A DNA stretch of 64,000 nt from positions 1 to 64,000 of the forward strand of contig DUSS01000045.1 of NCBI GenBank assembly GCA_012842495.1, given 5' to 3'. Positions 51,952 through 61,165 of this stretch are shown here, in pieces; position 1 is the first letter of the stretch; each line of letters starts with the position of its first letter. The notes beneath the pieces were generated by a model. The model was not told the origin of the DNA, made no database searches, and worked only from the letters and a program-made list of their open reading frames with translations. Origin of the DNA: Candidatus Fermentithermobacillaceae bacterium. GTDB lineage: Bacteria > Bacillota > Sulfobacillia > Fermentithermobacillales > DUSS01. The translations under genes and the position numbers were made by a program.

Positions 51952-53025
51952 TTGGTCCAGGAGCGGAGAGTAGTGTTTGTCCCGGGTTTCGCAGGAGCTT
52001 CCCTCGGGAAACCTGCCGACACTTACAAAGTCGGTCCCGGTTTCAGGGACGCGTGGTCAGATCTTCTGGCCAGAGGGTTCTGCAGCCCGGGTTCGGTGCT
52101 GGGTTTCCTGCGGGAAGTGGAGGAACCCTGCAGGCCCGCGCTGGCGAGCATCGGGGAGAATGCGGAGATATCCGAGGACAGGACAAAAATACTGGCCCGG
52201 ACAGCTGGTGTCCCCTATGTGGAGGACGGGATCCCGGGTGTCCTCAGGCGCGTGGTGATAGATGGAGATGTAGGTGTCGAGACGGGGGACATAAACTTCC
52301 CTGGTGATGTGATAATCACCGGGAACGTCTCCCGGGGCTACCGCGTTTCGGCGTGGGGGACGGTCAACGTCGAAGGCACCTGCGCAGGGGCGGTTTCGTG
52401 TACCGAGGACCTGGTGGTCAAGGGAGGCATAAACTGCCCGGGGACTCCCGTAGAGGCAGGAAGGGACGTAATAGCTAAGTTCATCGAGAATTCGGTCGTT
52501 TGGTCGCGGAGGAATGTCGTAGTGAGCCACACCATCCTCCACAGCCGGGTGGAGGCGGAGGGAGAGATAATCATCACGCAGCCGGGCGGACGGTTGGTAG
52601 GAGGTCTGTCGAGGGCGGGTGTCGGGGTGATCGTTCCCGTTCTCGGCGCGCCCATAGGCGTTAAAACCGTTGTGGAACTGGGCGTGAGTCCCAGGGAGCG
52701 CCGGATCTACGATTCGGCAGAGCGAGACTTGAAAGCTGCGGAAAAAGAAATCGATGAAGTCACAAGGATGATGAGCCCCAAAGCCAAGGGCGGGTCGGTA
52801 GACGCGTTGCGGCTAAAGCGTTACCTGGCAAGACTCGATGAAAAGAGAAAGGGCTTACTGCAGAGGATCGCGACGATGAAGGAAGAGTTCAAAGCGGGCA
52901 AGGGTTTTCTTTCGGCGGATCTGGTCCTGCCGGGATCCGTCGTAGTGATAGGGACCGAGCCTGTCGAGTTCCATGAGGAGACCCGCTTTGTGAGGATTGG
53001 GGTGGTGCCTTCTGAAACCCATTGA
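51952..53025 (+). CDS. DUF342/FapA family polymer-forming protein, short form
   Basis: A 357-residue protein. The central part is a regular beta-helix with repeated G/V/I strands (GDINFPGDVIITGNVSRGYR, VNVEGTCAGAVSCTEDLVVK, AGRDVIAKFIENSVVWSRRN), typical of the FapA (flagellar assembly protein A) C-domain. A helical coiled-coil segment (ERDLKAAEKEIDEVTRMM, about 260-310) and a final beta-rich end follow. FapA relatives are usually longer (about 450-650), so the N-terminal domain is reduced to about 75 residues. TTG start 7 nt after GGGGGGT. FapA has been linked to flagellar polarity in Vibrio; here the role is inferred from location behind sigD. Confidence 0.85.
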   Translation: MVQERRVVFVPGFAGASLGKPADTYKVGPGFRDAWSDLLARGFCSPGSVLGFLREVEEPCRPALASIGENAEISEDRTKILARTAGVPYVEDGIPGVLRRVVIDGDVGVETGDINFPGDVIITGNVSRGYRVSAWGTVNVEGTCAGAVSCTEDLVVKGGINCPGTPVEAGRDVIAKFIENSVVWSRRNVVVSHTILHSRVEAEGEIIITQPGGRLVGGLSRAGVGVIVPVLGAPIGVKTVVELGVSPRERRIYDSAERDLKAAEKEIDEVTRMMSPKAKGGSVDALRLKRYLARLDEKRKGLLQRIATMKEEFKAGKGFLSADLVLPGSVVVIGTEPVEFHEETRFVRIGVVPSETH

Positions 53026-53329
53026 CGCATTGACCCCGCTGCCGAGATCGGCGGATATCGCGCGTATGGTTGAGGTGCAAGGAAGGGCTCAGGAGTCACA
53101 GGCCCAGGTGGTTTCGCAGGCGTTTTCCAGCGAGATGGCCCAGAAAATAGAGCACGTACCCGATACCCCAAAGACGGTTGGGTCCCGTATTGAGGGGGAC
53201 AGCGCGGGAGCAGGGGAAAGTTACGCCGGGGACAGAGGGGACAAGGGGCGGAAGAGAAGGTCGGAAGAACCGGAGGAGAAATGTGAGCACCCGTTTAAAG
53301 GGAAGATGCTGGACATCAGAGGTTCGTAG
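52997..53329 (+). CDS. small conserved flagellar-operon protein of unknown function
   Basis: A protein of about 105-110 residues ending at 53329. It has an N-terminal ALTPLPRSADIARMVEVQ segment, a Gln/Ala helix (GRAQESQAQVVSQAFSSEM) and a hydrophilic basic-acidic tail ending KGKMLDIRGS. Similar small proteins with a KLTPLP start and a KG..LDI end sit after DUF342 genes in flagellar operons of Desulfotomaculum-like bacteria, as far as I recall; no function is known to me. The start is unclear: TTG 52997 has an adjoining GAGGA, and CTG 53012 is 6 nt after GGGGTGG; no well-placed ATG exists. It overlaps the DUF342 gene and contains the rpsB promoter in its 3' end. Confidence 0.65.
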   Translation: MGWCLLKPIDALTPLPRSADIARMVEVQGRAQESQAQVVSQAFSSEMAQKIEHVPDTPKTVGSRIEGDSAGAGESYAGDRGDKGRKRRSEEPEEKCEHPFKGKMLDIRGS

Positions 53330-53338
53330 GGATATACT
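53310..53338 (+). promoter_or_regulatory. sigma-A promoter for rpsB-tsf
   Basis: TGGACA at 53310-53315, a 17-bp spacer and TATACT at 53333-53338 match the consensus 5/6 and 5/6. The -35 lies in the last codons of the upstream flagellar-operon gene. It would uncouple the essential translation genes from motility control. Confidence 0.65.
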
Positions 53339-53455
53339 ACCTGGGGCTGAAAAGCCCACGAATACTCACGCCGCTGGACGTTTCCGGGGGTGCCCTTCGG
53401 GGAACCGGAGGCGGATGATGGCGGCGGCGGCAAAACCACAGGAGGTGTTGGGTTT
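53339..53455 (+). promoter_or_regulatory. structured rpsB leader, possible S2 autoregulatory element
   Basis: The 5' untranslated region contains a GGGCT-GAAA-AGCCC hairpin near 53344-53358 and then a larger GC-rich stem (CCGC...GGCGG around 53381-53415) with an inner TTCG-capped stem. Such structures ahead of rpsB are known as S2-binding autoregulatory leaders in several phyla; here this is only suggested by structure and position. Confidence 0.35.
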
Positions 53456-54160
53456 TTGTCTATCGTTTCCATGAAGCAGCTTTTGGAAGCTGGAGTGCAC
53501 TTCGGACACCAGACCCGCCGCTGGAACCCCAAGATGAAGCCGTACATCTTCATCGAGAGAAACGGAATCTACATCATAGACCTTCAGAAGACCGTGGAAG
53601 CCATAGAAGAGGCGTACGATTTCGTTCGAAATGTAGCTCTTAACGGCGGTCGCATCGTATTCGTCGGGACAAAAAAACAAGCTCAGGAAGCAGTGGAGGA
53701 AGAGGCTAAAAGGTGTGGGGAGTTTTACGTAAACCAGCGCTGGCTTGGCGGGACCCTCACTAACTTCGTGACCATCAGGAAGAGAATCGAGCGGCTTCAG
53801 GAGCTTGAAGAATGGGAGGAAACCGGCTATATCGAGCGGCTGCCCAAGAAAGAGATCACCAAGCTCAGACGGGAGCGGGAAAAGCTCGAGAAGTATTTCG
53901 GCGGCATAAAAGGGATGACCGAACTTCCCAGTGCTCTGTTCATCGTAGATCCCAGAAAAGAGAGGATCGCGGCGCTGGAGGGAAGGCGCTTGGGAATCCC
54001 TGTTATAGCAATCGTGGACACTAACTGCGATCCCGATGACGTGGACATCGTCATTCCGGGAAACGACGACGCCATCCGGTCGGTCAAGCTCATTACTTCG
54101 AAGATGGCCGATGCGGTTCTCGAAGGCAAACAGGGAGTTCAGATAGTTGAGGAGGCGTAG
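53456..54160 (+). CDS. rpsB: 30S ribosomal protein S2
   Basis: A 234-residue ribosomal protein. The N-terminus [20 protein letters not shown] and later segments ([80 protein letters not shown]) are those of S2. TTG 53456 was chosen because GGAGGTG ends 8 nt upstream and the start aligns with other S2 proteins; the frame is open further upstream only through the leader. It lies 7 bp before tsf. Confidence 0.97.
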   Translation: MSIVSMKQLLEAGVHFGHQTRRWNPKMKPYIFIERNGIYIIDLQKTVEAIEEAYDFVRNVALNGGRIVFVGTKKQAQEAVEEEAKRCGEFYVNQRWLGGTLTNFVTIRKRIERLQELEEWEETGYIERLPKKEITKLRREREKLEKYFGGIKGMTELPSALFIVDPRKERIAALEGRRLGIPVIAIVDTNCDPDDVDIVIPGNDDAIRSVKLITSKMADAVLEGKQGVQIVEEA

Positions 54161-54167
54161 AGAAGGC

Positions 54168-54764
54168 ATGGCCGAGATAACGCCAGCGATGATAAAGGAG
54201 CTCCGGGCCCGGACGGGTTCGGGAATGATGGATTGCAAAAGAGCCCTGGAAGAAACAGGGGGAGACATGGATAAGGCGGTGGACTACCTCCGCAAGAAGG
54301 GGCTCGCGACTGCCGAAAAGAAGTCGGGACGCGCAGCGGAAGAAGGAGTAATCGAATCGTACATTCATCATAACCGCCGCGTGGGGGTCCTGGTAGAACT
54401 CAAGTGCGAAACGGACTTCGTGGCCAGGACCGACCAGTTCTTGGAACTGGCAAAGGAAATCGCCATGCATATCGCGTGGGCTAATCCGCAGTACATCTCG
54501 AGGGACGAGGTTCCCAGGGATGTTCTCGAACGGGAGCGGTCGATTGAGAGGGAGCGTGCTCTACAAGAAGGGAAACCCGCAAACATAGTGGACAAGATCG
54601 TCGAGGGAAGGCTCGCAAAGTTCTACTCCAGCGTATGTCTTCTGGACCAGCCTTTCATTAAGGATGATTCCAGAAAGGTGTCGGAGGTCATTGCGGAGAA
54701 GATAGCGGTATTAGGAGAAAACATCGTCGTAAAGAGGTTCTGCAGGTTCGAGCTGGGTGAATAG
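54168..54764 (+). CDS. tsf: elongation factor Ts (short form)
   Basis: A 198-residue nucleotide exchange factor for EF-Tu. The N-terminal UBA-like domain ([20 protein letters not shown]) and the core motif [16 protein letters not shown] are intact. The length matches the short Thermus/Clostridia type with one core subdomain, not the 290-residue Bacillus or E. coli type. ATG 54168 follows GAGAAGG closely. Followed after 5 bp by pyrH. Confidence 0.96.
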   Translation: MAEITPAMIKELRARTGSGMMDCKRALEETGGDMDKAVDYLRKKGLATAEKKSGRAAEEGVIESYIHHNRRVGVLVELKCETDFVARTDQFLELAKEIAMHIAWANPQYISRDEVPRDVLERERSIERERALQEGKPANIVDKIVEGRLAKFYSSVCLLDQPFIKDDSRKVSEVIAEKIAVLGENIVVKRFCRFELGE

Positions 54765-54769
54765 AGGGA

Positions 54770-55507
54770 ATGACGGCGATGGAAGAAAGGAAACCGAAGT
54801 ACCGCAGGATAGTACTGAAGATATCCGGAGAAGCCCTGGCGGGACCGTCGGGGTTTGGGATCGATGTGAACGTACTGGACAGCATAGCCAGGCAAGTCAA
54901 GGACGTTCACGAAAAGAAAGTTCAGGTTTCCATGGTTGTCGGAGGAGGCAACTTCTGGCGCGGGGCGAAAGGGGAAGCTTATGGGATGGACCGGGCCACC
55001 TCCGACTATATGGGGATGCTGGCTACGGTGATCAACTGTATGGCTCTTCAAGAAAGGATGGAAAAGCTAGGCCTTGAGACGAGACTCATGACATCTATCG
55101 AGATGAGGGAGGTGGCCGAGCCATATATCCGGCGCAAGGCCATACATCACCTGGACATGGGCCGCGTGGTCATCTTCGGCGCCGGTTCCGGCAACCCGTA
55201 CTTCTCCACCGACACAACCGCTGCGTTGAGGGCGGCGGAAATAGGTGCGGACATTATCCTCATGGCCAAACGGGGAACGGACGGAGTCTACGACTCGGAC
55301 CCCAACCTCAACCCGGATGCCAGGAGGTTTTCCAGGCTCGACTACATGGATTTGATTCAAAAGCAGCTGAAAGTTATGGACGCTACGGCCACTACGCTCT
55401 GCATGGATAATCGCATACCCATGATCGTGTTCGATATCGACATCTACGGGAACATCGAACGCGCGGTTATGGGGGAGGAGATCGGCACATTCGTCGGGAG
55501 GGATTAG
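54770..55507 (+). CDS. pyrH: uridylate kinase (UMP kinase)
   Basis: A 245-residue amino-acid-kinase-fold UMP kinase that makes UDP for nucleotide and cell-wall precursor synthesis. Motifs include [73 protein letters not shown] and [19 protein letters not shown] 54770 overlaps an AGAGGGA site; ATG 54779, three codons later, is also possible. It sits in the conserved tsf-pyrH-frr order. Confidence 0.97.
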   Translation: MTAMEERKPKYRRIVLKISGEALAGPSGFGIDVNVLDSIARQVKDVHEKKVQVSMVVGGGNFWRGAKGEAYGMDRATSDYMGMLATVINCMALQERMEKLGLETRLMTSIEMREVAEPYIRRKAIHHLDMGRVVIFGAGSGNPYFSTDTTAALRAAEIGADIILMAKRGTDGVYDSDPNLNPDARRFSRLDYMDLIQKQLKVMDATATTLCMDNRIPMIVFDIDIYGNIERAVMGEEIGTFVGRD

Positions 55508-55509
55508 CC

Positions 55510-56070
55510 ATGGACGAAACCGGCCTTATGCGGCGAGCTGAAGAGCGTATGAAGAAGGTCATCGAGACCCTTAAGAAGGACTTCGCAGGCGTCAGAGCTG
55601 GGCGTGCGAGTCCAGCTTTGCTTGAAAAAGTGATGGTGGATTACTATGGAATCCCCACTCCCGTAAACCAGGTCGCCACCATCGGCGTGGCACCACCGAG
55701 AACCCTGGTGGTTCAACCGTGGGACAAGAAGATGCTGGGTGCCATCGAAAAAGCCATCTTAAAGGCGGACCTGGGGGCCCCGCCCGTTTCCGATGGGAAC
55801 GTCGTACGTGTGAGTATTCCGGCACCTTCGGGCGAAAGGCGGCAGGAGATCGTTAAGCAGCTCAGGAAAATGGCGGAGACGCAGAGGGTTGCGATAAGGA
55901 ACATACGAAGGGAGATCAACGAAGAGATCAAGAAAAGCGAGAAGGATGGGGAACTATCCGAGGACGAATCCAAGCGGGCTCAGGAAAAGGTCCAGAAGCT
56001 GACGGACAAATATATACAGGCCATCGACGAGATGCTCGAGGCCAAAGAGAAAGAGGTCATGGAAGTGTGA
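55510..56070 (+). CDS. frr: ribosome recycling factor
   Basis: A 186-residue factor that, with EF-G, splits post-termination ribosomes. Conserved segments are KDFAGVRAGRASPALLEKV, YGIPTPVNQVATIGV, RTLVVQPWDKKMLGAIEKAI and the C-terminal RNIRREINEEIKKSEKDG. ATG after GGGAGGG. It ends in a GTGA overlap with uppS. Confidence 0.97.
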   Translation: MDETGLMRRAEERMKKVIETLKKDFAGVRAGRASPALLEKVMVDYYGIPTPVNQVATIGVAPPRTLVVQPWDKKMLGAIEKAILKADLGAPPVSDGNVVRVSIPAPSGERRQEIVKQLRKMAETQRVAIRNIRREINEEIKKSEKDGELSEDESKRAQEKVQKLTDKYIQAIDEMLEAKEKEVMEV

Positions 56071-56846
56071 CGGAAGGACCGATTGAGTCCCGAAGCTTTA
56101 TTGAAGGCGACGAACAAATCTGGCTGGAACGGGCTCGGGCGGGGAGCATTCCCCGCCATATCGGCTTTATAATGGACGGAAACGGGCGTTGGGCTCAAAG
56201 GCGTGGGCTTCCGCGCACGGAAGGGCACCGGGCAGGAGTAGAGAGCTTAAGAGCTGTGATCCCGGCCCTGATCAACCTCGGGGTACCTTTCGCCACTTTC
56301 TACGCGTTTTCTACGGAAAACTGGAAACGCCCCTCCGAAGAGGTGCATTTCCTGTTCGACCTGCTGGTCCAGTACTCAAAGGAGGACCGGAGGGAATTGA
56401 CGGAGCGTGGGGTTAAGCTTCGAGCTATAGGCCAGGTGGACGAACTGCCCGCGGCGGTTAGAGCGGCCATCTGGGAACTGGAAAGAGAGACGTCTCGCGG
56501 GACAAATCTAACCGTCAACGTGGCCCTGAATTACGGGGGTCGCCAGGAGATCCTTAGAGCCGTAAAGGACATAGCGAGGTCTTTCGCTGCTGGTGAAATC
56601 GATCTGGAGAAACTGTCGGAAGCCGAGTTCGCCGCCTACCTTTATACCGCCGGACAACCCGATCCAGACCTTATCATCAGGACATCGGGAGAGATGCGGC
56701 TTTCCAACTTCCTGCCGTGGCAAGGAACTTACTCTGAACTTTACTTCACTGAAGTGCTTTGGCCGGAGTTTCGTCCGGTTCACCTTTATAAGGCGGTTGT
56801 GGATTACGCCGGGAGGCGCCGGCGGTTTGGCGGGATCGAAGCCTGA
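56067..56846 (+). CDS. uppS: isoprenyl (undecaprenyl) diphosphate synthase
   Basis: A 259-residue cis-prenyltransferase that makes the undecaprenyl carrier lipid for the cell wall. The catalytic Asp lies in FIMDGNGRWAQRRGLPRTEG, followed by YAFSTENWKRP, and the C-terminal magnesium/diphosphate-binding RTSGEMRLSNFLPWQ and SELYFTEVLWPEF are present. An N-terminal extension of about 25 residues precedes the core. GTG start overlapping frr by 4 bp. cdsA follows. Confidence 0.96.
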   Translation: MTEGPIESRSFIEGDEQIWLERARAGSIPRHIGFIMDGNGRWAQRRGLPRTEGHRAGVESLRAVIPALINLGVPFATFYAFSTENWKRPSEEVHFLFDLLVQYSKEDRRELTERGVKLRAIGQVDELPAAVRAAIWELERETSRGTNLTVNVALNYGGRQEILRAVKDIARSFAAGEIDLEKLSEAEFAAYLYTAGQPDPDLIIRTSGEMRLSNFLPWQGTYSELYFTEVLWPEFRPVHLYKAVVDYAGRRRRFGGIEA

Positions 56847-56888
56847 CTGGCCGGACGGGACCGGATATTCCTACGGGGGGAGCGGGGT

Positions 56889-57680
56889 GTGCTGAGGGAA
56901 CGAGTATTGTCCGCGGTTGTGTTCGTTCCCATAGTGGTCGCCGCCTTTTATTTCGGCGGAGCGATGTTTTACGTTTTTCTGGGCGCGCTCGCGTTTCTCG
57001 GCGGGTTGGAATACCGCGAAATGCTCAGAAAGAAAGATGTGGAAATACACGCAGCATTTCCGTTCCTTGCGGCCATCGTAGCTGCCTCAAGTGCTGCCCG
57101 GCCCTGGGCTATCACCGTGGCCCTGGTGGGGGCAGCTATGATCGTTTTGGTGCTTGGGTTGTGGCGCGGCGGTTTCGCCTCGGCCGTAGGAGGGCTCGCC
57201 GGGCTGGTGTATCTAGGAGCCTTTGCCGCGCTTTTGGGCGTTCTTCGCGGGGCGTTCGGCGGCAGACAGTGGGCCTTTCTAGTCCTGGGCGCTACGTGGG
57301 CCACGGATGTCGTTGCCTATTTCGTGGGGTCGTTTGCAGGCAGGCGAAGGATAGCTCCGGGGATAAGTCCGGGGAAGACCTGGGAGGGAGCGGTATCGGG
57401 AGTGATAGCCGCGTCCCTGGCGGCGTACGGTTTATCGCGGCTTTGGGAGATGGACCCGTTGTTTGCCCTCATGGCCGGGGCGTTGCTGGGCGTGGCGGCG
57501 GAGCTCGGCGACCTCGTAGAGTCAGCGCTAAAGCGGTTTGCGGGAGTTAAAGATTCGGGTAAGATTATCCCCGGTCACGGAGGTGTGCTGGATAGATTTG
57601 ACAGTCTTTTGTTCAGCGGCGCCACGGGGTTGTTCTTGCACTTGCTTTACCGTATCCTCATCCTGGGACGGATTCCGTGA
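56889..57680 (+). CDS. cdsA: phosphatidate cytidylyltransferase
   Basis: A 263-residue integral membrane enzyme that makes CDP-diacylglycerol from phosphatidate and CTP. About seven hydrophobic helices are visible. The family signature is near the C-terminus: GISPGKTWEGAVSG, AAELGDLVESALKRF and GVKDSGKIIPGHGGVLDRFD. GTG start behind a G-rich site (GGGGGGAGCGGGGT). The helices are unusually rich in Ala and Gly. Confidence 0.96.
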   Translation: MLRERVLSAVVFVPIVVAAFYFGGAMFYVFLGALAFLGGLEYREMLRKKDVEIHAAFPFLAAIVAASSAARPWAITVALVGAAMIVLVLGLWRGGFASAVGGLAGLVYLGAFAALLGVLRGAFGGRQWAFLVLGATWATDVVAYFVGSFAGRRRIAPGISPGKTWEGAVSGVIAASLAAYGLSRLWEMDPLFALMAGALLGVAAELGDLVESALKRFAGVKDSGKIIPGHGGVLDRFDSLLFSGATGLFLHLLYRILILGRIP

Positions 57681-57711
57681 CCCAGCGTAGATCGGTCTAG
57701 GGGTGTTCCTG

Positions 57712-58737
57712 TTGAGCACGCGCACGATCTCCTACGTGATATTCCTGTTTATACTCATATACCTTTTCTTGCGCTTCGTTCTTCCTTATGTTATGCCCTT
57801 CGCCCTCGGCGTCTTTCTCGCATTTCTCCTGGAACCAATAGTTTCGTTTTTCGTTTTCCGGTTCAGACTTAAACGTTCCTGGAGCGCGCTCCTGACGATC
57901 ATCGTGCTTCTGGCGGTTTTCTCCTACCTGGTTTTCCTCGGGGTTACGAGGCTGTTTAACGAAATAGCCGACCTTTATCAGTACTTTCCCCAATACTATG
58001 CGGACATCCAGGAGCTAACGGAGCGCGTTTTGAGCTACGCCGGAGAAGTGTCGGGACGACTTCCCGGTCCTCTGCAGGCCATACTTCAGGACCAGTGGAA
58101 CCGGGTTTACGAGGTCCTGGCGAAAGTAGTGAGCGGTGCGGGGGTGGTCATTAAAGCTCTTCCCGGGGTGACGGTTTCCGCCATCTTCACGCTTCTCAGC
58201 GCCTATTTCGTCATTCGCGACCGCGCTCACATAAGCCGGTTTTTGCGTGATCTGGTTCCGGCCGGCCTCTTTCAGACCGTGAAGAACGTCGAACTCGACA
58301 TCCTGCGGGGAGTCGCCGGCTTTATAAGGGTCCAGACCGTTCTCATAGTTCTCAGCATGCTCATAAACGTAGCGGGACTCAGTCTTCTGGGGGCGAGGTA
58401 CGCCGTGGTCCTGGGTATACTCATCGCCCTCCTTGACTTGCTTCCCGTGGTTGGTCCGGGGGTTGTGTACGTACCATGGATGGTGTACGAGTTTGCCTGG
58501 GGGAGTGCCGCCAGGGCCGTCGGCCTCCTGGGCCTGTACGGCGGCGTTTCGGTATTCAGGCAAATCGCCCAGACTCATCTGGTGGGAAAAGAATTGGGGC
58601 TTCACCCTCTGGAAACTCTAATCTCCCTTTACGTAGGCTACAAGGTTTTCGGTACGATCGGGTTGGCGTATGGTCCTCTCGTGGCCATCTTCGTAAAAGG
58701 TCTGTGGAAGTCCGGGGCGATTCCGCGGGAGAAGTGA
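57712..58737 (+). CDS. ytvI: YtvI/AI-2E family membrane protein, sporulation-type
   Basis: A 341-residue membrane protein of the AI-2E transporter (UPF0118) family with about seven to eight helices. The arrangement (paired N-terminal helices, a soluble helical segment about 80-150, then helices ending with LLDLLPVVGPGVVYVPWMVY, GKELGLHPLETLISLYVG and KVFGTIGLAYGPLVAIFVK) matches the YtvI subgroup, whose members are present in spore formers. Substrate unknown. TTG 57712 is 6 nt after GGGGTG; GTG 57703 is three codons earlier. Its position between cdsA and dxr is unusual for ytvI in Bacillus. Confidence 0.8.
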   Translation: MSTRTISYVIFLFILIYLFLRFVLPYVMPFALGVFLAFLLEPIVSFFVFRFRLKRSWSALLTIIVLLAVFSYLVFLGVTRLFNEIADLYQYFPQYYADIQELTERVLSYAGEVSGRLPGPLQAILQDQWNRVYEVLAKVVSGAGVVIKALPGVTVSAIFTLLSAYFVIRDRAHISRFLRDLVPAGLFQTVKNVELDILRGVAGFIRVQTVLIVLSMLINVAGLSLLGARYAVVLGILIALLDLLPVVGPGVVYVPWMVYEFAWGSAARAVGLLGLYGGVSVFRQIAQTHLVGKELGLHPLETLISLYVGYKVFGTIGLAYGPLVAIFVKGLWKSGAIPREK

Positions 58738-58762
58738 ATCCCCTGCTGAAGGAGGGTAGCCT

Positions 58763-59932
58763 TTGAGGAAAGTCGTCATCCTCGGCGCTACTGGGTCCAT
58801 CGGGCGGCAGTGTCTCGAGGTACTCAAGGATCAGAACGGTTTTTCCGTAGTTGGACTTGCTGCGGATTCGAGATGGGAAGAGCTCCTGGACGCCGTCGTC
58901 CGCCACCGTCCGCGCTTCGTCGCGATGGTCAACCCGGAAGCTTCCAGGTGCCTAGCTCAGGCCCTTTCTGAACGGGGGTGCTCCGGTATTCAGGTGCTCC
59001 AGGGCCAGGAAGGGGTGTCCAAACTAGCGGCGCTGGAAGAAGCGGACATCGTGGTTCACGCGATACCCGGATTTGAAGGTTTGCGTTCCCTGCTGGCTGC
59101 CGTTCAAGCCGGCAAGACCGTGGCTTTCGCGGGAAAAGAGTCGCTGGTGTCCGCCGGGGATCTCATTGCGAGGACGATGGAAGTGACAGGGGCCAGGCTC
59201 ATCCCCGTAGATTCGGAGCATAGCGCTATTTTCCAGTGTCTGGCAGGTGAGGATAGAGGGGATGTATCAGGCATAATCCTGACCGCCTCGGGAGGGCCTT
59301 TCTGGGACAAGAGTCTCGAGGAGATGGGGACGGTCGGGCCAGCGGAAGCTCTCCGGCACCCGACGTGGCGCATGGGGCCGAAGATAACCGTGGATTCGGC
59401 CACGTTCTTCAACAAAGCGCTGGAAGTAATCGAAGCTCACTACTTGTTCGGAGTGGATTACGACCGGGTTTCCGTGCTAGTTCACCGCGAAGCTATCGTG
59501 CACTCTATGGTGGTTTTCAAGGATGGAAGTGTCAAAGCTCTCATGTCCTATCCGGATATGCGCCTTCCCATATCGTACGCGCTCAATTACCCGGCCCGGG
59601 GTCAAGCTCTCACTTCGCAGCTGGATTTAGCCGGAAGGACGCTTTCCTTCAGCCAGCCCGACCTCCTGCGGTTTCCCTGCCTGGAGCTGGGCTACCGCGC
59701 GGGTAGGATGGGAGGAACCGCGCCGTGCTTTATCTCCGCGGCGGATGAAGAGGCGGTGAGGTTATTCTTATCAGGGGTTATCCCGTTCACCGCCATCTAT
59801 CCCGTTCTCGATTTGGCTCTTTCCGGTTACGCGCCTGTATCCCCTTCGTCCATCGAGACTTTGGAGAGAGAAGCTCGTCGGGGTAAACTGAAGGTCAGGG
59901 AGATCGTCGAGTCGGGAGCGTGGAGGGCTTAA
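58763..59932 (+). CDS. dxr: 1-deoxy-D-xylulose 5-phosphate reductoisomerase
   Basis: A 389-residue NADPH-dependent enzyme, second step of the MEP isoprenoid pathway. The Rossmann loop is VVILGATGSIGRQCLEVL, the NADPH/substrate segment GKTVAFAGKESLVSAG, the metal-binding Asp and Glu lie in LIPVDSEHSAIFQC, and the active-site loop in HPTWRMGPKITVDSATFFNK. TTG start 6 nt after AAGGAGGG. Partner ispG is two genes downstream; uppS upstream uses the products. Confidence 0.97.
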   Translation: MRKVVILGATGSIGRQCLEVLKDQNGFSVVGLAADSRWEELLDAVVRHRPRFVAMVNPEASRCLAQALSERGCSGIQVLQGQEGVSKLAALEEADIVVHAIPGFEGLRSLLAAVQAGKTVAFAGKESLVSAGDLIARTMEVTGARLIPVDSEHSAIFQCLAGEDRGDVSGIILTASGGPFWDKSLEEMGTVGPAEALRHPTWRMGPKITVDSATFFNKALEVIEAHYLFGVDYDRVSVLVHREAIVHSMVVFKDGSVKALMSYPDMRLPISYALNYPARGQALTSQLDLAGRTLSFSQPDLLRFPCLELGYRAGRMGGTAPCFISAADEEAVRLFLSGVIPFTAIYPVLDLALSGYAPVSPSSIETLEREARRGKLKVREIVESGAWRA

Positions 59933-60040
59933 GCTTTTGACCGGGGAGCTCGAACTAACACGGTTTTGGCTGGACAAAGCGTTTTTAAGTCTAAAGCTCG
60001 AAGCTAAGACTGATTTTTGTTTGGTCTGAGGGTGATCGGC

Positions 60041-61144
60041 TTGACCATGTGGGTGGTTATCCCGTTGTTGGGTGCAGCTCTATCCTTTGGAGCGGTTAAC
60101 GATTCGTCGGTGTTCCGGGTAGCACTGGCCATCGTCTTCCTGGGAGTCATGGCGTTCTTTCACGAGCTCGGGCATTTCCTGGCGGGAAAGAGATTCGGCG
60201 TGTTTGTCCACGAGTTCGGTCTGGGATTTGGGCCATCTCTGGTATCATTCAAATTGGGAGAGACCAGGTACTCGCTGAAATTGTTCCCTCTGGGCGGGTT
60301 CGTGCGGTTCGCGGGAGAAGCGGGAGGCGGCCTCTCTCGTGAAGACTCCGCGGTTCCAGTGGAGAGGCGGTTTTACTCCCAGCCAGCTTTGCGAAAAAGC
60401 GTAATCGTGGCAGCCGGTCCCGTAATGAACCTTCTCCTGGCCGCTTTTTTGTTTTTCCTGGTGTTTTCCGTTACGGGGCTCGACCGGACCACGCCCTTCA
60501 TAGGCGAAGTTATTCCCGGAAAACCGGCAGCTCAAGGAGGGATGCTTCCGGGAGACCGGATCGTGGCGGTGGAGGGACAGCCGGTGCAAAAGTGGGAAGA
60601 TATGGTGGCTGTGGTGCGGCGCCGCCCGGGGTTACCCACGAGATTCGTTGTGGAGCGGAACGGGCGACAGCTCGAGTTGGTGATTACACCGGAAAGCGTA
60701 AACGGCGTCGGTCTCATCGGGGTACAATCGCGGCTGGAGAGATCGCGGATGCATCCGGTTGAAGGGATTGTCAGCGCTTTCAAAGAAACCGTTTACGTGG
60801 TCACTTTCTGGGTGAAAGGTCTTGTTGAAACTATTGCCGGGAAAGTACGTCCGGAGATCACCGGGCCCGTAGGGATCAGCCAAATCTTGGGAGAAGCTGC
60901 TTCGGCAGGCATCGCTCCTTTCCTGTATTTGCTCGGGGCGATTTCAGCTAACCTTGGGCTCATCAACCTCCTCCCCATTCCAGCGCTGGATGGGTCGAGG
61001 TTACTCTTCGCCGCGATCGAGGGCGTCAGGGGAAAGCCGGTAGATCCGGAAAAGGAGAATTTCATACACTTCATCGGATTTGCCATCCTCATGGCGCTTT
61101 TCGTCATAATCACTTACAGGGATATTATGAGACTCATCATGTAA
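60041..61144 (+). CDS. rseP: RseP/RasP site-2 zinc metalloprotease
   Basis: A 367-residue intramembrane protease. The zinc site HELGH is in MAFFHELGHFLAGKRFG on the first helix region, and the distal Asp motif is in LINLLPIPALDGSRLLF. A single PDZ domain (about 150-225, ERNGRQLELVITPES) lies between, and LKLFPLGGFVRFAGE is the membrane-associated loop. It cleaves anti-sigma factors and remnant signal peptides. TTG 60041 follows GAGGGTGA by 5 nt; the 108-bp gap after dxr shows no clear promoter. Confidence 0.95.
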   Translation: MTMWVVIPLLGAALSFGAVNDSSVFRVALAIVFLGVMAFFHELGHFLAGKRFGVFVHEFGLGFGPSLVSFKLGETRYSLKLFPLGGFVRFAGEAGGGLSREDSAVPVERRFYSQPALRKSVIVAAGPVMNLLLAAFLFFLVFSVTGLDRTTPFIGEVIPGKPAAQGGMLPGDRIVAVEGQPVQKWEDMVAVVRRRPGLPTRFVVERNGRQLELVITPESVNGVGLIGVQSRLERSRMHPVEGIVSAFKETVYVVTFWVKGLVETIAGKVRPEITGPVGISQILGEAASAGIAPFLYLLGAISANLGLINLLPIPALDGSRLLFAAIEGVRGKPVDPEKENFIHFIGFAILMALFVIITYRDIMRLIM

Positions 61145-61165
61145 ACCGGCCGGAGGCGGAAACTC

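Noticed and set aside
53390-53455. 22-codon N-terminal extension of S2.
   Set aside because: It lies in the leader before the GGAGGTG site and has no counterpart in S2 proteins.
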